Shown: positions 35,894 to 44,259 of the stretch, one piece after another
Position numbering within the stretch: position 1 is the stretch's first letter
Layout of the letters: each line of letters begins with the position of its first letter
Origin: Streptomyces aquilus
GTDB taxonomy: Bacteria; Actinomycetota; Actinomycetes; Streptomycetales; Streptomycetaceae
DNA: 64,000 bases
Assembly: GCF_003955715.1 (NCBI RefSeq)
Contig: NZ_CP034463.1
Span: 5,580,001 to 5,644,000, forward strand
Reading direction: 5' to 3'
Made by a program: the position numbers and the translations under genes
The notes under the pieces: generated by a model
What the model was told of the DNA's origin: nothing
The model's database searches: none
Seen by the model: the letters and a program-made list of their open reading frames with translations, nothing else

Positions 35894-36439
35894 ATGGCGA
35901 AACAGGCGCGCTCACTGCGCACCCATGAACTGGTCCTCGACGCCGCAGCGGCCGAGTTCGTCCGCCATGGTTATCCGCGCGCCAACCTCCAGCACGTGGC
36001 CGCCCGCACCGGGCTGACCAAGGGCGCCCTGTACGCCCACTTCGCCTCCAAGGAGAAGCTGGCGCGGGCGCTCACCGACCACCTCGACCGGGTCGTCGAC
36101 GAACTCCTCGCCCGGCACAAGGACGCGGACCTCCCGGCGAACGAGCGGTTGCGTGCCCTGTGCTGCGCCCTCGCGGAGCGTGTGGAGTCGGACGTACGGT
36201 TCAACGCGGCGCTGCGCCTGGTGATGGACGACGCCCAGTCGGCGCCCGAACCCCCGCGGCTCCCGGCGGACTTGAGGGCGTTGTCCGCGGAGTCGCTGGC
36301 CGATCTCGCCGTGGTGATCCTGGTGGGCGCGTACTACACGGCCCCCGATCCGGAGCGGCGCGGACTGGCCGAGCGGGTGCGGGGGCTGTGGGACGCGGTG
36401 GACGGGCGTCAGGCCGTAGAGGAAACGGGCGCCCGGTGA
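35894..36439 (+). CDS. ArpA/ScbR-like butanolide receptor (TetR family) 1
   Basis: The 181-residue protein begins MAKQARSLRTHELVLDAAAAEFVRHGYPRANLQHVAARTGLTKGALYAHFASKEKLARAL. The start matches ArpA/ScbR receptors, which share R-x-x-x-L-DAAA-x-F and G-Y-x-x-x-x-L-x-x-V-A-x-x-x-G-L-T-K-G-A-L-Y-x-H-F. It is somewhat shorter than the usual 215-230 residues in the ligand domain. AAGGGG precedes the ATG. Its 3' end overlaps the convergent AfsA gene by 31 bp, the classical receptor/synthase arrangement. Confidence 0.85.
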   Translation: MAKQARSLRTHELVLDAAAAEFVRHGYPRANLQHVAARTGLTKGALYAHFASKEKLARALTDHLDRVVDELLARHKDADLPANERLRALCCALAERVESDVRFNAALRLVMDDAQSAPEPPRLPADLRALSAESLADLAVVILVGAYYTAPDPERRGLAERVRGLWDAVDGRQAVEETGAR

Positions 36440-37506
36440 GCCGGGTGAGCGGTGCCGTCCGCCGCCTGGGCGCCCCACAGGGTGCGGCAGGTGGCCACCG
36501 AGGTGCCGTTCTGCACGGCGTCCAGGGTCATCCGGGTGGTGCCGGAGCCGGTGTCGGGCTGCCGCTCGCGCACCACCAGGTCGATGGGGGCGTCCAGTTC
36601 GCCGAAGGCCTGGCAGTCGACCTCCATGCCGAGCAGGCCGTGCCCGGCGCCGCGGGCCATGTCGCCGGGGTGCAGCAGGAGGTGGCCGAGCTGGCGGAAG
36701 CCCTCCAGGGTGACCATCAGCGGGACGTGGTCGCTGGGGTGGTCGAAGAAGATCGGGTGCTCGACGTCGATGAGCAACTGCCAGGGGGTGTCGGTGCGTT
36801 CGCGCACCAGCACGCTGTCCTTGGCGCGCAGCCGGCCCACCGCGGCCGGGTGCACCCGCTCCAGCGCGCGCGGCGCCGGGCCGGTGACGGCGACGCCGCG
36901 CGGCTTGGCGCCCCGGCCGCGCAGCATGGCGTACCGCTTGTCGTCGACGGCGACGACGTGCAGAGCGCCGCGTCCGCAGGCCCGGCCTGCCACGGTGAGG
37001 ACGACGTCGAGGCGCATGCCGAAGCGGTGCGGCGGACGGTTGCCGACCCACGCCCACTCGGCCTCCAGGACCACCGGGACCGGTTCGCCGCCGATGCGCA
37101 GGGCGGCCGGGTCGGTGATCTCGAACTCCGAGCCGAAGCCGATGAAGCGGTGGGTGAGCGGCACGTCGTAGTAGGCGTGCGCGAGGTAGACCAGGGCCTG
37201 GCGGATGGTCTCCATGAACAGCAGCGGGTCACTGGTGCCGTCGCTGCCCGGCGAGTAGAGGGCGTGGTCGCGCGGCCACTGGGCGGCGACCAGGAAGGAG
37301 TGCTCGTCGGTGCGGACGGCGTCGGTGAGGAAGACCTCGGCGATGGCGGCGCGGTGCACCATGTGGCGCGGGACCGGCTGGAGGTAGCTGAGCTGCGGAG
37401 CGTGCACTTCCGCTCGTACGGCGGTCGAGCCGGCCGTGGCGCGTATGGGCGTGGAGACGGGTGTCACGACAGGCTTGTGAACAGGTGTGACGACAGGCTG
37501 ATGCAT
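36409..37506 (-). CDS. AfsA/ScbA-type butanolide synthase (double hotdog)
   Basis: The 365-residue protein has two AfsA repeats. The first starts VPRHMVHRAAIAEVFLTDAVRTDEHSF and includes PLLFMETIRQALVYLAHAYYDVP; the second has HPIFFDHPSDHVPLMVTLEGFRQLGHLL. This is the family architecture of A-factor synthase, which joins a beta-ketoacyl-ACP to dihydroxyacetone phosphate. GGGGG lies about nine bases before the ATG at 37506. It is flanked by two receptor-type regulators and an ARE-like site lies upstream, so it is likely regulated by its own product. Confidence 0.9.
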   Translation of the reverse strand: MHQPVVTPVHKPVVTPVSTPIRATAGSTAVRAEVHAPQLSYLQPVPRHMVHRAAIAEVFLTDAVRTDEHSFLVAAQWPRDHALYSPGSDGTSDPLLFMETIRQALVYLAHAYYDVPLTHRFIGFGSEFEITDPAALRIGGEPVPVVLEAEWAWVGNRPPHRFGMRLDVVLTVAGRACGRGALHVVAVDDKRYAMLRGRGAKPRGVAVTGPAPRALERVHPAAVGRLRAKDSVLVRERTDTPWQLLIDVEHPIFFDHPSDHVPLMVTLEGFRQLGHLLLHPGDMARGAGHGLLGMEVDCQAFGELDAPIDLVVRERQPDTGSGTTRMTLDAVQNGTSVATCRTLWGAQAADGTAHPAHRAPVSSTA

Positions 37507-37595
37507 GGTCTGTACCCCCAGTGAACGATTCACGCAGACAGCAACACCGGCACAACACCGGCACAGGACGTCCGCCGGTCGAGCCGAGACTTACA

Positions 37596-37613
37596 ATACA
37601 TTCCCGAAGGTAT
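37596..37613. promoter_or_regulatory. ARE-like operator ATACATTCCCGAAGGTAT (site 4)
   Basis: The most symmetrical copy, with ATAC and GTAT arms and TTC-CC-GAA core. It lies between the divergent AfsA-type gene and receptor 2, within 25 bp of the receptor start. Confidence 0.75.
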
Positions 37614-37633
37614 ATTTCAAGGAACGCCAGAGG

Positions 37634-38305
37634 ATGGACAGCATGGCCGTGGAACGCAGCGCAGCCAGGTCCCGGCCCGCCCGGGACACCGCCCCCCGCC
37701 ACCGGGACACGGGCCTGAAGCAGGAGCGGGCCGTGCGCACCCGCGCCCAGGTCCTCGACGCGGCGGCGGAGGCCTTCGCCACCCAGGGGTTCCCCGCGGT
37801 GACCGTGCAGGACGTGGCCGCCCTCGCCGGAGTGACCAAGGGCGCGGTCTACTTCCACTACGCCAACAAGGAGGCCCTCGCGCAGGCCTGCGCCGAGGAG
37901 TTCTACCACCGGATCGGCGTCATCGGGCAGGAGGTCGAGGAGTCCGACCTCTCCCCGCTGCGGGCGGTGACCGAGCTGCTGGAGCGCACCGCGAGGGCGT
38001 TCCGGGACGAGACGATGGTCCAGGCCGGCGCCCGCCTCCAGATCGAACGGTCCCTGATCGGCGCCGAGATGCCCATGCCCTACCTCGGCTACACCGAGTC
38101 CCTCACGGCCTGGCTGCGCCAGGCCCAGGAGGCGGGCCAGCTCCCCGCGGGCACCTCGCCCGAGGCCACGGCCCGCGTCCTCGTCTCCGCCTTCTTCGGC
38201 GCCCAGCACATCTCCTGGGTCCTCAACGACCGCGCGGACATCGCGGACCGGGTGCGGGAGATCCTGACGGCGGTGGTCCCGATGGCGACCCGGAACGCGG
38301 AGTGA
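37634..38305 (+). CDS. ArpA/ScbR-like butanolide receptor (TetR family) 2
   Basis: The 223-residue protein has a basic N-terminal extension and then LKQERAVRTRAQVLDAAAEAFATQGFPAVTVQDVAALAGVTKGAVYFHYANKEALAQACAEE. KQERA-x-RTR-x-x-x-L-x-AAAE-x-F and T-K-G-A-x-Y-F-H-Y/F are hallmarks of gamma-butyrolactone receptors. A Trp-containing QHISWVL near 200 corresponds to the family's ligand-pocket region. The ATG at 37643 with GAGG nearby is an alternative start. It ends 1 bp before the IMPase gene start, so the two are an operon. Confidence 0.85.
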   Translation: MDSMAVERSAARSRPARDTAPRHRDTGLKQERAVRTRAQVLDAAAEAFATQGFPAVTVQDVAALAGVTKGAVYFHYANKEALAQACAEEFYHRIGVIGQEVEESDLSPLRAVTELLERTARAFRDETMVQAGARLQIERSLIGAEMPMPYLGYTESLTAWLRQAQEAGQLPAGTSPEATARVLVSAFFGAQHISWVLNDRADIADRVREILTAVVPMATRNAE

Positions 38306-38306
38306 G

Positions 38307-39098
38307 ATGACGACCCGCGTGGACCTGGACCGCGCCCTGGAGGTCGCGACCCGACTGGCCGACGAGGCGGCGGAGTTGATCCGTCGCCCGCGCCCCGAGG
38401 CGGTCCGGGAGAAGGACGGCCCCGCCGACATCGTCACCGACACCGACGAGGCCGTGGAGCGCCACGTCCGCGAGACGCTCGCGGCGGCCTTCCCCGGCCA
38501 CGGGATCGTCGGCGAGGAGTACGGCGTCACGGCGGGCGCCCCGGACGCCCCGCACTGGGTCGTCGACCCGGTCGACGGCACCACCAACTACGCCCACGGC
38601 ATCGGCTGGTGCTCCTTCTCCCTGGGCCTCGCCGCCCCCGACGGCACCCCGCTGCTCGGCGTGGTCGCGGACCCCTGGCGCCGCGAGACGTTCACCGCGG
38701 TCAGGGGGCGCGGCGCCCGCCTCAACGGCACCCCGGTCCACGCGGCCCCCCACACCACCCTCACCGGCCACGTCTTCCTCACCGAGTGGGCGGCCCACGC
38801 CCACTGGCCCGGCCTGGACGCTCTCCTGTCCGACCTCGCCGACCGCCACTGCACGGCCCGCGTGATGGGTTCGACGGCACTCTCCCTGGCCCAGGTGGCG
38901 GCGGGCCGGGCCACGGCGGCGGCGATCGGCTCCTTCCACCACGTCGACGGCCTCCCGGCCCTCCTGATCGCCCGCGAGGCGGGCGCGGTGGCGGTACCCG
39001 AACTCCCCTCCTACGGCGATCCGTTGCTGCTGGCGGCGCCGGGGGTGGCGGCGGAGGCGCTGGAGGTGTGGCGCACGCAGGTGACCGCGCGCCGGTAG
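38307..39098 (+). CDS. Inositol-monophosphatase-family phosphatase
   Basis: The 263-residue protein has the metal-site motif WVVDPVDGTTNYAHG (DPxDGTxN), GEE upstream, and the second motif VDGLPALLIAREAGA, in which the usual Trp before Asp is Val. It is coupled to receptor 2 (the stop and ATG are 1 bp apart). Together with the HAD enzyme at the other end of the island, it is a candidate for removing the phosphate from an AfsA product. Ordinary inositol phosphate or NADP phosphatase activity cannot be excluded. Confidence 0.85.
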   Translation: MTTRVDLDRALEVATRLADEAAELIRRPRPEAVREKDGPADIVTDTDEAVERHVRETLAAAFPGHGIVGEEYGVTAGAPDAPHWVVDPVDGTTNYAHGIGWCSFSLGLAAPDGTPLLGVVADPWRRETFTAVRGRGARLNGTPVHAAPHTTLTGHVFLTEWAAHAHWPGLDALLSDLADRHCTARVMGSTALSLAQVAAGRATAAAIGSFHHVDGLPALLIAREAGAVAVPELPSYGDPLLLAAPGVAAEALEVWRTQVTARR

Positions 39099-39131
39099 CA
39101 GGCGCCTACCGCCGGACCGACAACTCCGGGC

Positions 39132-42100
39132 TCAGCTCACGGACTTGTATCCACCCCACCCGGTGGCGATCTTCGTGCGGCCGCCGAAGGAGCCCGTGCC
39201 GTTGCCGTTGTTGCGCCAGAGGTAGCCGCTGGTGTCCCGGGACACGAGGTCGGCCTTGCCGTCACCGGTGATGTCCCCGACGCCGACGATCACGTCGTAC
39301 GAGCCGCCCCAGCCGGTGAACAGCTTCACCGGCGCCTTGAAGGTGCCGTCGCCCTTGCCGTCGTACCGGTAAAGGGTGTTGGCCTTGTCCTGGGCGAGCA
39401 GATCCCCGACGCCGTCGCCGTTGAGGTCACCGGTGCCGACGACCTTCTTGTACGTCTTCCAGTTGGCGTAGAGCTTCACCCGCGCCGACAGCTTGCCCGT
39501 GCCGGTCCCCTTGTAGAGGTACACGGCGCCGGTGGCGGAGTCGCGGGCGAGCAGGTCCGGGCGGCCGTCCTTGGTCACGTCACCGGGTGACGTCAGGACG
39601 TCGTACTGGGTCCAGCCGCTGGTGCCAAGGGTCGTGTACGGCGTCGACGGGGTGACCGCCTTGCCGCAGCCCGGCGTGTACCGCCGCAGCGCCCCGGAGC
39701 TCAGCCGCACCAGCACGTCGTTGCAGCGGTCGCCGTTCAGGTCGCCGTAGGACACGAACCTGGCGCTCGTCGGCCAGCCGCTGCCGGTGACCTTGCCGGA
39801 GAAGGTGCCCGTGCCGGTGCCCCGTTGGACGGTGAGCGCGCCGGAGGAGTTGAGGGTCAGCAGGTCGCCGATGCCGTCGTTGCCGGCGTGGTCGCGCGGC
39901 GCCGCCGAGCCGTCCGTCACCTTGGTCGCCCCGGAGCGGGTGAGGGCCGCGCCGGTGCCGTCGGCGGGGGCGGCGGTGAGGGTCCAGGCGTACGTGCCGT
40001 TCGGGACGAGGCGGCCGGTGGCGTCCTTGCCGTCCCAGGCGGCCGACAGGAGGCCTCGGGCCGCCGCTCCGGTCAGGGTGCGGACGGTGGCGCCGGACGC
40101 CGAGCGGATGGTGACCTTCCAGGAGGCGGCGGGCTTGGACAGCCACCAGGTCCCGGACCAGCCGGCCGGCTTGGGGGTGACGGTCGCGTCGATCGCGGTG
40201 AGGGCGGAGGTGGGGACGCCGGTCGGGACGATGTGGACGCGCTGCTCCCGGTCGGCGTAGGCGACGCTGCCGCCGAAGCGGTCCACGGTCCAGCTCGTGC
40301 CCGGTCCGACGTCGTCCGGGCCGATGTCGGTCCAGTCGGCGAGCTTGTGCTTCGGCAGGTCGGTGTAATTCCCGCTCGACGGAAGACCGTTGTGGAGGTC
40401 GAAGAGGGTCAGGCCGCTGACCGACTGGATACCGCCGAAGGCCTCTACGAGGTAGCCGTCGCCGAGCAGGACCAGGCCCTCCGGGGCGGTGGCCGTCTTC
40501 TTGGTCGTACGGTCGTACACGCCCGAGCCCTGGACGTCACCCCAGTAGTCCTCGCACACCCAGTACACAAAGCGGCCCACGGCCTGGAGGCGGGACGGGG
40601 TGCAGCCGTTGCGGGTGGTGAAGGACTCCCCGGCGGTGCCGGCGGGAAGCGTCGTCGCCGTCACCTTGCCGCCGCTCGCCGCGCCGCTCCACAGGGTGTC
40701 GCCCCAGACGGCCGCGGCGACCCGGTCGCGCTTGAGGAGTACCTTGCCCGCGCCGGTGAACTCGACGACGTACTGCTTGCCCGAGGAGGCACCGTCGACG
40801 ACGCCGTACCGCCCGGAGAGGTCCCGCAACCACGGAGTGCTGTCGCCGGTGTCGACGGTCGGGCCCCCATCGGCGTCGCCGTTGGCGCGCAGCATGGTCA
40901 GACCGGACTCGGTGGAGTCCCTGCGGCCGTGGAAGCCGGTGCCGTCGGCGAACATCTGGATGCAGCGGGGCTGGTACAGGGAGCAGCTGCCGTCCCAGCC
41001 GCTGACCAGGCCGTCCACCGTGGACTTGGCGATCCCGCTGCCGGTGAGCCAGGTGCTGCGGTAGGCGCCGATGATCGTGTCCGGCTCGTACAGCGTGCTG
41101 TTGTCGGCCGTGGTGAGGACGCCGCTGCCGAGGGAGAGGCCGTGGATCTGCGCGGGCATCGGGTCGACGGCCGTCACGCGGGTACGGGTGAGAGCGCCGT
41201 CGGCGCCCTGCGCGATGCGGTAGATGCCCCAGTCGAGGTCGCCGCGCTCGAGATACTGCGCGGCGCCCGCGACGAGGAGGGAGCCGTCGGGCGCTTGGAC
41301 CATGTTGTGCGCGGACGGGTTCATGACCTTGGCCATGTCGGTGTCCGTGCCGTCGGTGCTGAAGGCGAACAGCGGCTGGCCCCGGTACTTGTCGTCGCCG
41401 GGGGCGGTCGGTTCCCGGCCGATCAGCTTGTCGCCGACGACCTGGTACGACGCGTCGGAGCTCAGGGACGCCGTGTCGAAGATCCGCGGCGGGGCCGACA
41501 GGTCGTCACGGTCGTACAGGTCGGCCTTGCCGCGCCCGGGCCGGAGCCGCAGCACCGAGCCCTCGGACAGCCGGAAGCCGGTCACTTCCCAGTGGTCCGT
41601 GTCGTTCACCCGGTCGGGCAGCGCGCTGAACACGCCGGTGGTGAGGTCGATGATGCCCCAGTGGCGTTCGTCGCCGTTCTCGTAACGGAGGATGACGGAC
41701 CGCGCGTCGCCGTCCTCGACCGGGAGGTACTTCCTTCCCTCCGGCAGTCCGGTCACCGGAGTCTCGGCGACCCCGCCACCGTCCTGGGCGCGCAGCAACC
41801 GCAACGCGCCGGTGCTCCTGTTCGCGGTGAGGACCGTGTCTCCGAAGGTGCCCCGGTACTCGTCGTACTCCGACACCGGTACGACCGTCGAGCCGCCGCC
41901 CTTGAGGAGGGTGACCTGGTCGTCCTCCTCGGAGTAGAGGGCCACGGTGTCGGAACCTCGCCCGTAGTAACCGGTCTGGAAGGACGGGGACGACAGGTAG
42001 GTGCCGTGGTCGATGTCGTACTGGACCGGCACGTCCAGCCGTTGCCCCAGTTCCGTGGTGGTGCCGGAGGCGTAGTCCGTCCACAGGAACCGGTCGTCGC

Positions 42101-42311
42101 CCTCCTGCGTCCAGAGGAACCCGCTGGTCCCCGCGTTGAGGATCTGCGTGGCCCGGGGCACGGCCCGCGCGGCGGCCGGTACGACGACCTCCCCGGCCGT
42201 GGCGGCGACGGACGGTGACGGCAGCGCGGCGAGCGGGACGCTCAGCGTCAGCGCCGCCGCCAGGACGGCCGCCGTACGGGCAGAGGGTCTGTGTCGGCCA
42301 GGTCGGGCCAC
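39132..42311 (-). CDS. Large secreted FG-GAP/VCBS-repeat protein with FlgD-Ig-like domain
   Basis: The 1059-residue protein starts at a GTG with GGAGGAACC upstream. It has a signal peptide (to about residue 38, PSPSVAATA). A long beta-propeller-like region (about 40-690) is followed by a FlgD-Ig-like domain (WWLSKPAASWKVTIRSASGATVRTL, GKDATGRLVPNGTYAWTL). The C-terminus has FG-GAP repeats with Asp-rich calcium loops (YGDLNGDRCNDVL, GDVTKDGRPDLLARD, GDLNGDGVGDLLAQD, GDITGDGKADLVSRD). Such proteins are exported cell-surface or matrix proteins of unknown role. It is a single-gene unit. Confidence 0.85.
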   Translation of the reverse strand: MARPGRHRPSARTAAVLAAALTLSVPLAALPSPSVAATAGEVVVPAAARAVPRATQILNAGTSGFLWTQEGDDRFLWTDYASGTTTELGQRLDVPVQYDIDHGTYLSSPSFQTGYYGRGSDTVALYSEEDDQVTLLKGGGSTVVPVSEYDEYRGTFGDTVLTANRSTGALRLLRAQDGGGVAETPVTGLPEGRKYLPVEDGDARSVILRYENGDERHWGIIDLTTGVFSALPDRVNDTDHWEVTGFRLSEGSVLRLRPGRGKADLYDRDDLSAPPRIFDTASLSSDASYQVVGDKLIGREPTAPGDDKYRGQPLFAFSTDGTDTDMAKVMNPSAHNMVQAPDGSLLVAGAAQYLERGDLDWGIYRIAQGADGALTRTRVTAVDPMPAQIHGLSLGSGVLTTADNSTLYEPDTIIGAYRSTWLTGSGIAKSTVDGLVSGWDGSCSLYQPRCIQMFADGTGFHGRRDSTESGLTMLRANGDADGGPTVDTGDSTPWLRDLSGRYGVVDGASSGKQYVVEFTGAGKVLLKRDRVAAAVWGDTLWSGAASGGKVTATTLPAGTAGESFTTRNGCTPSRLQAVGRFVYWVCEDYWGDVQGSGVYDRTTKKTATAPEGLVLLGDGYLVEAFGGIQSVSGLTLFDLHNGLPSSGNYTDLPKHKLADWTDIGPDDVGPGTSWTVDRFGGSVAYADREQRVHIVPTGVPTSALTAIDATVTPKPAGWSGTWWLSKPAASWKVTIRSASGATVRTLTGAAARGLLSAAWDGKDATGRLVPNGTYAWTLTAAPADGTGAALTRSGATKVTDGSAAPRDHAGNDGIGDLLTLNSSGALTVQRGTGTGTFSGKVTGSGWPTSARFVSYGDLNGDRCNDVLVRLSSGALRRYTPGCGKAVTPSTPYTTLGTSGWTQYDVLTSPGDVTKDGRPDLLARDSATGAVYLYKGTGTGKLSARVKLYANWKTYKKVVGTGDLNGDGVGDLLAQDKANTLYRYDGKGDGTFKAPVKLFTGWGGSYDVIVGVGDITGDGKADLVSRDTSGYLWRNNGNGTGSFGGRTKIATGWGGYKSVS

Positions 42312-42450
42312 GGTTCCTCCGGAAGGCAAGAAGAAGCATGGCGGGACATACGGCGACCCACTGATCGCTTCCCCGGCCCCCCGGCCGCTCCCCCCACGCG
42401 GGTGGGGGGAGACTAACAGCATGGGCATGGCAAGGTGCCAGGCGGTCGGG

Positions 42451-42993
42451 TCAGACCGTCGGCGAGGCGCTGAACAGGTGCTTCTGGTCGCCGCCGCCGT
42501 CGCTGTCCCAGTCGAGGTGCAGCTCGCCGTCGCCCAGCCCCTTGCCGGAGCCGATCTTGTAGCTGATCGTGCCCGTGGTGTACGAGTTGTTGTAGTTGCC
42601 GTTGGAGTCGCTGTCCTCCAGCTTGTCCTCGATGCCGTAGAAGTTCTTGGACTTCTTCACCGGGTCCGTGCCGGACTGCGACTTCTTGATCTGGACCTTG
42701 AAATAGGCGGAGTCGAAGATCGTGTAGTCGTCGACCTGACCGTACGCCGGGCCGTCCCAGCTGATCTTGGCGTAGCTGTAGACGGTGGAGCCGGAGCGCT
42801 TCGCGCACACCTTGACGGTGAAGTCCCAGTTGTCGGCCCACGGACCCGAGTACGAGGGGTCGTCGACGGACTTCGTGCTGGTGGTGCACTTGTAGTCGGC
42901 GGCGGCGGCCGGGGTCGCGGCCGTGATCGCCGTGGTGCCCGCGAGCGCGGCGACGACAACCGCGGCGGACGTGGCGCGCTTCAACTTGCGCAT
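42451..42993 (-). CDS. Small secreted protein of unknown function
   Basis: The 180-residue protein has a signal peptide (MRKLKRATSAAVVVAALAGT..., cleavage after ATPAAAA) and a mature part rich in Asp, Ser, Lys and Tyr (DFTVKVCAKRSGSTVYSYAKI, NFYGIEDKLEDSDSNGNYNNSY, HLDWDSDGGGDQKH). Two cysteines in the mature part could form a disulphide. The ATG at 42993 is preceded by GAAAGG. I do not recognise the family. Acidic DSDSNG and DWDSDGGG tracts suggest calcium binding. Confidence 0.7.
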   Translation of the reverse strand: MRKLKRATSAAVVVAALAGTTAITAATPAAAADYKCTTSTKSVDDPSYSGPWADNWDFTVKVCAKRSGSTVYSYAKISWDGPAYGQVDDYTIFDSAYFKVQIKKSQSGTDPVKKSKNFYGIEDKLEDSDSNGNYNNSYTTGTISYKIGSGKGLGDGELHLDWDSDGGGDQKHLFSASPTV

Positions 42994-43253
42994 GATGGAG
43001 GGCCTTTCTCGGTGCATGTGGGGTTCACTCGCTGCACGGGAGGTGTGGGGGAGTACCTCGGGCGTGACCGCCCTGCGCGCGTCGTCATGCAGCGGGCTCG
43101 ATCGTAACCGGGCCATGATCAGCGGGAGTTGGCGTACCGGCCGGGAGCTCTGATCTTTCACGAGAAGCCCGTGAGGTTTCACATTCGTACCACCAGAGCG
43201 CTGTCGGATGGTTACTCTCGGCTATGAGTCGAGCATGCGAGGGGTGACCGCCC

Positions 43254-44105
43254 ATGGCACACGTCCGCCGAGACCTTGATCCCAGCGCGTCCCCGCTGGA
43301 CTACTACGGCTACGAGTTGCGGCGGCGCCGCGACAGCGCGGGGCTGACCCTGGGTGAGCTGGGGTCGATCATCTTCTGCACGGGGTCGCTGGTGGGCCAG
43401 ATCGAGTGCGCGCAGAAGGTGCCGACGCGGGAGTTCAGTGAGCGGGTGGATGCGGCGCTGGGGACGGAGGGGTTCTTCTCGGGGTTGGTGGGGCTGGTGT
43501 TGCAGAGCCAGTTGCCGAGTTGGTTCCAGCCGTACGCGGCGATGGAGGCGAAGGCGACGTACATCTCCACGTACCAGTGTCAGGTGGTGTACGGGTTGTT
43601 GCAGACGGAGGCGTATGCACGCGCCGTGCTCGCCACCGGCAATCCGGGAAAGCTCGATGAGCAGGTCGCGGCCCGGATCGAGCGGCAGCGCATCCTTGAG
43701 CGCGAACAGCCGCCGCTGCTTCTGGTGGTGCTCGACGAGGCAGTGCTGCGTCGTGAGATCGGCGGCGTGGAGGTCATGCGCGAACAACTCCGCCACCTGC
43801 TGGACCTCGGCGAGAGGCGGTGGCTGCGGATCCAGGTGCTGCCGTTCGGAATCGGTGAACACGCCAACCTGGTCGGCTCGTTCAACCTGCTCCGTTTCGA
43901 CAAGGACCCCGATCTCGTCTACACCGAGGACGTGATCTCGGGGCACATGACCGCCAGCCCGGAAACGGTTCGAGAGGCCACGCTTCGTTACGCTAGCTTG
44001 CAGGCAGCCGCGCTCTCCGTGGAGGATTCGGCGGAACTGATCAAGCGCGTACTGGAGGAACGTTATGGGCAGCACTCCGGACCTGACCAACTCTCCGTGG
44101 CGTAA
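43254..44105 (+). CDS. Helix-turn-helix / DUF5753 regulator (intact)
   Basis: The 283-residue protein has an Xre-type HTH (LRRRRDSAGLTLGELGSIIFCTGSLVGQIECAQKVPTREFSERVDAAL, about 24-72) and a DUF5753 domain (STYQCQVVYGLLQTEAYARAVLATG, RIERQRILEREQPPLLLVVLDEAVL, RHLLDLGERRWLRIQVLPFG). It overlaps the downstream DUF397 gene by 41 bp. Such pairs are related to the Scr1/DUF397 bacteriostatic toxin-antitoxin-like systems. It is the full-length counterpart of the frameshifted copy at 12738-13576. Confidence 0.9.
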   Translation: MAHVRRDLDPSASPLDYYGYELRRRRDSAGLTLGELGSIIFCTGSLVGQIECAQKVPTREFSERVDAALGTEGFFSGLVGLVLQSQLPSWFQPYAAMEAKATYISTYQCQVVYGLLQTEAYARAVLATGNPGKLDEQVAARIERQRILEREQPPLLLVVLDEAVLRREIGGVEVMREQLRHLLDLGERRWLRIQVLPFGIGEHANLVGSFNLLRFDKDPDLVYTEDVISGHMTASPETVREATLRYASLQAAALSVEDSAELIKRVLEERYGQHSGPDQLSVA

Positions 44106-44259
44106 GTCCAGTTACAGCGGCAACACGGGCGGCGACTGCGTGGAAGTCGCCCCCACCCCCACCACCCACATAGCCGTCCGCGACTCCAAGCACCCCACCC
44201 TGGGCCACCTCCGCGTCACCCCCGCCACCTTCACCGCGTTCGTGCACTGGCTCAAGTGA
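44065..44259 (+). CDS. DUF397 small protein
   Basis: The 64-residue protein has the DUF397 pattern: PWRKSSYSGNTGGDCVEVAP, then IAVRDSKHPTLGHLRVTPATFTAFVHWLK. It overlaps the 3' end of the HTH/DUF5753 gene, giving coupled translation. Its own stop meets the stop of the convergent membrane-protein gene (1-bp gap). Confidence 0.9.
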   Translation: MGSTPDLTNSPWRKSSYSGNTGGDCVEVAPTPTTHIAVRDSKHPTLGHLRVTPATFTAFVHWLK

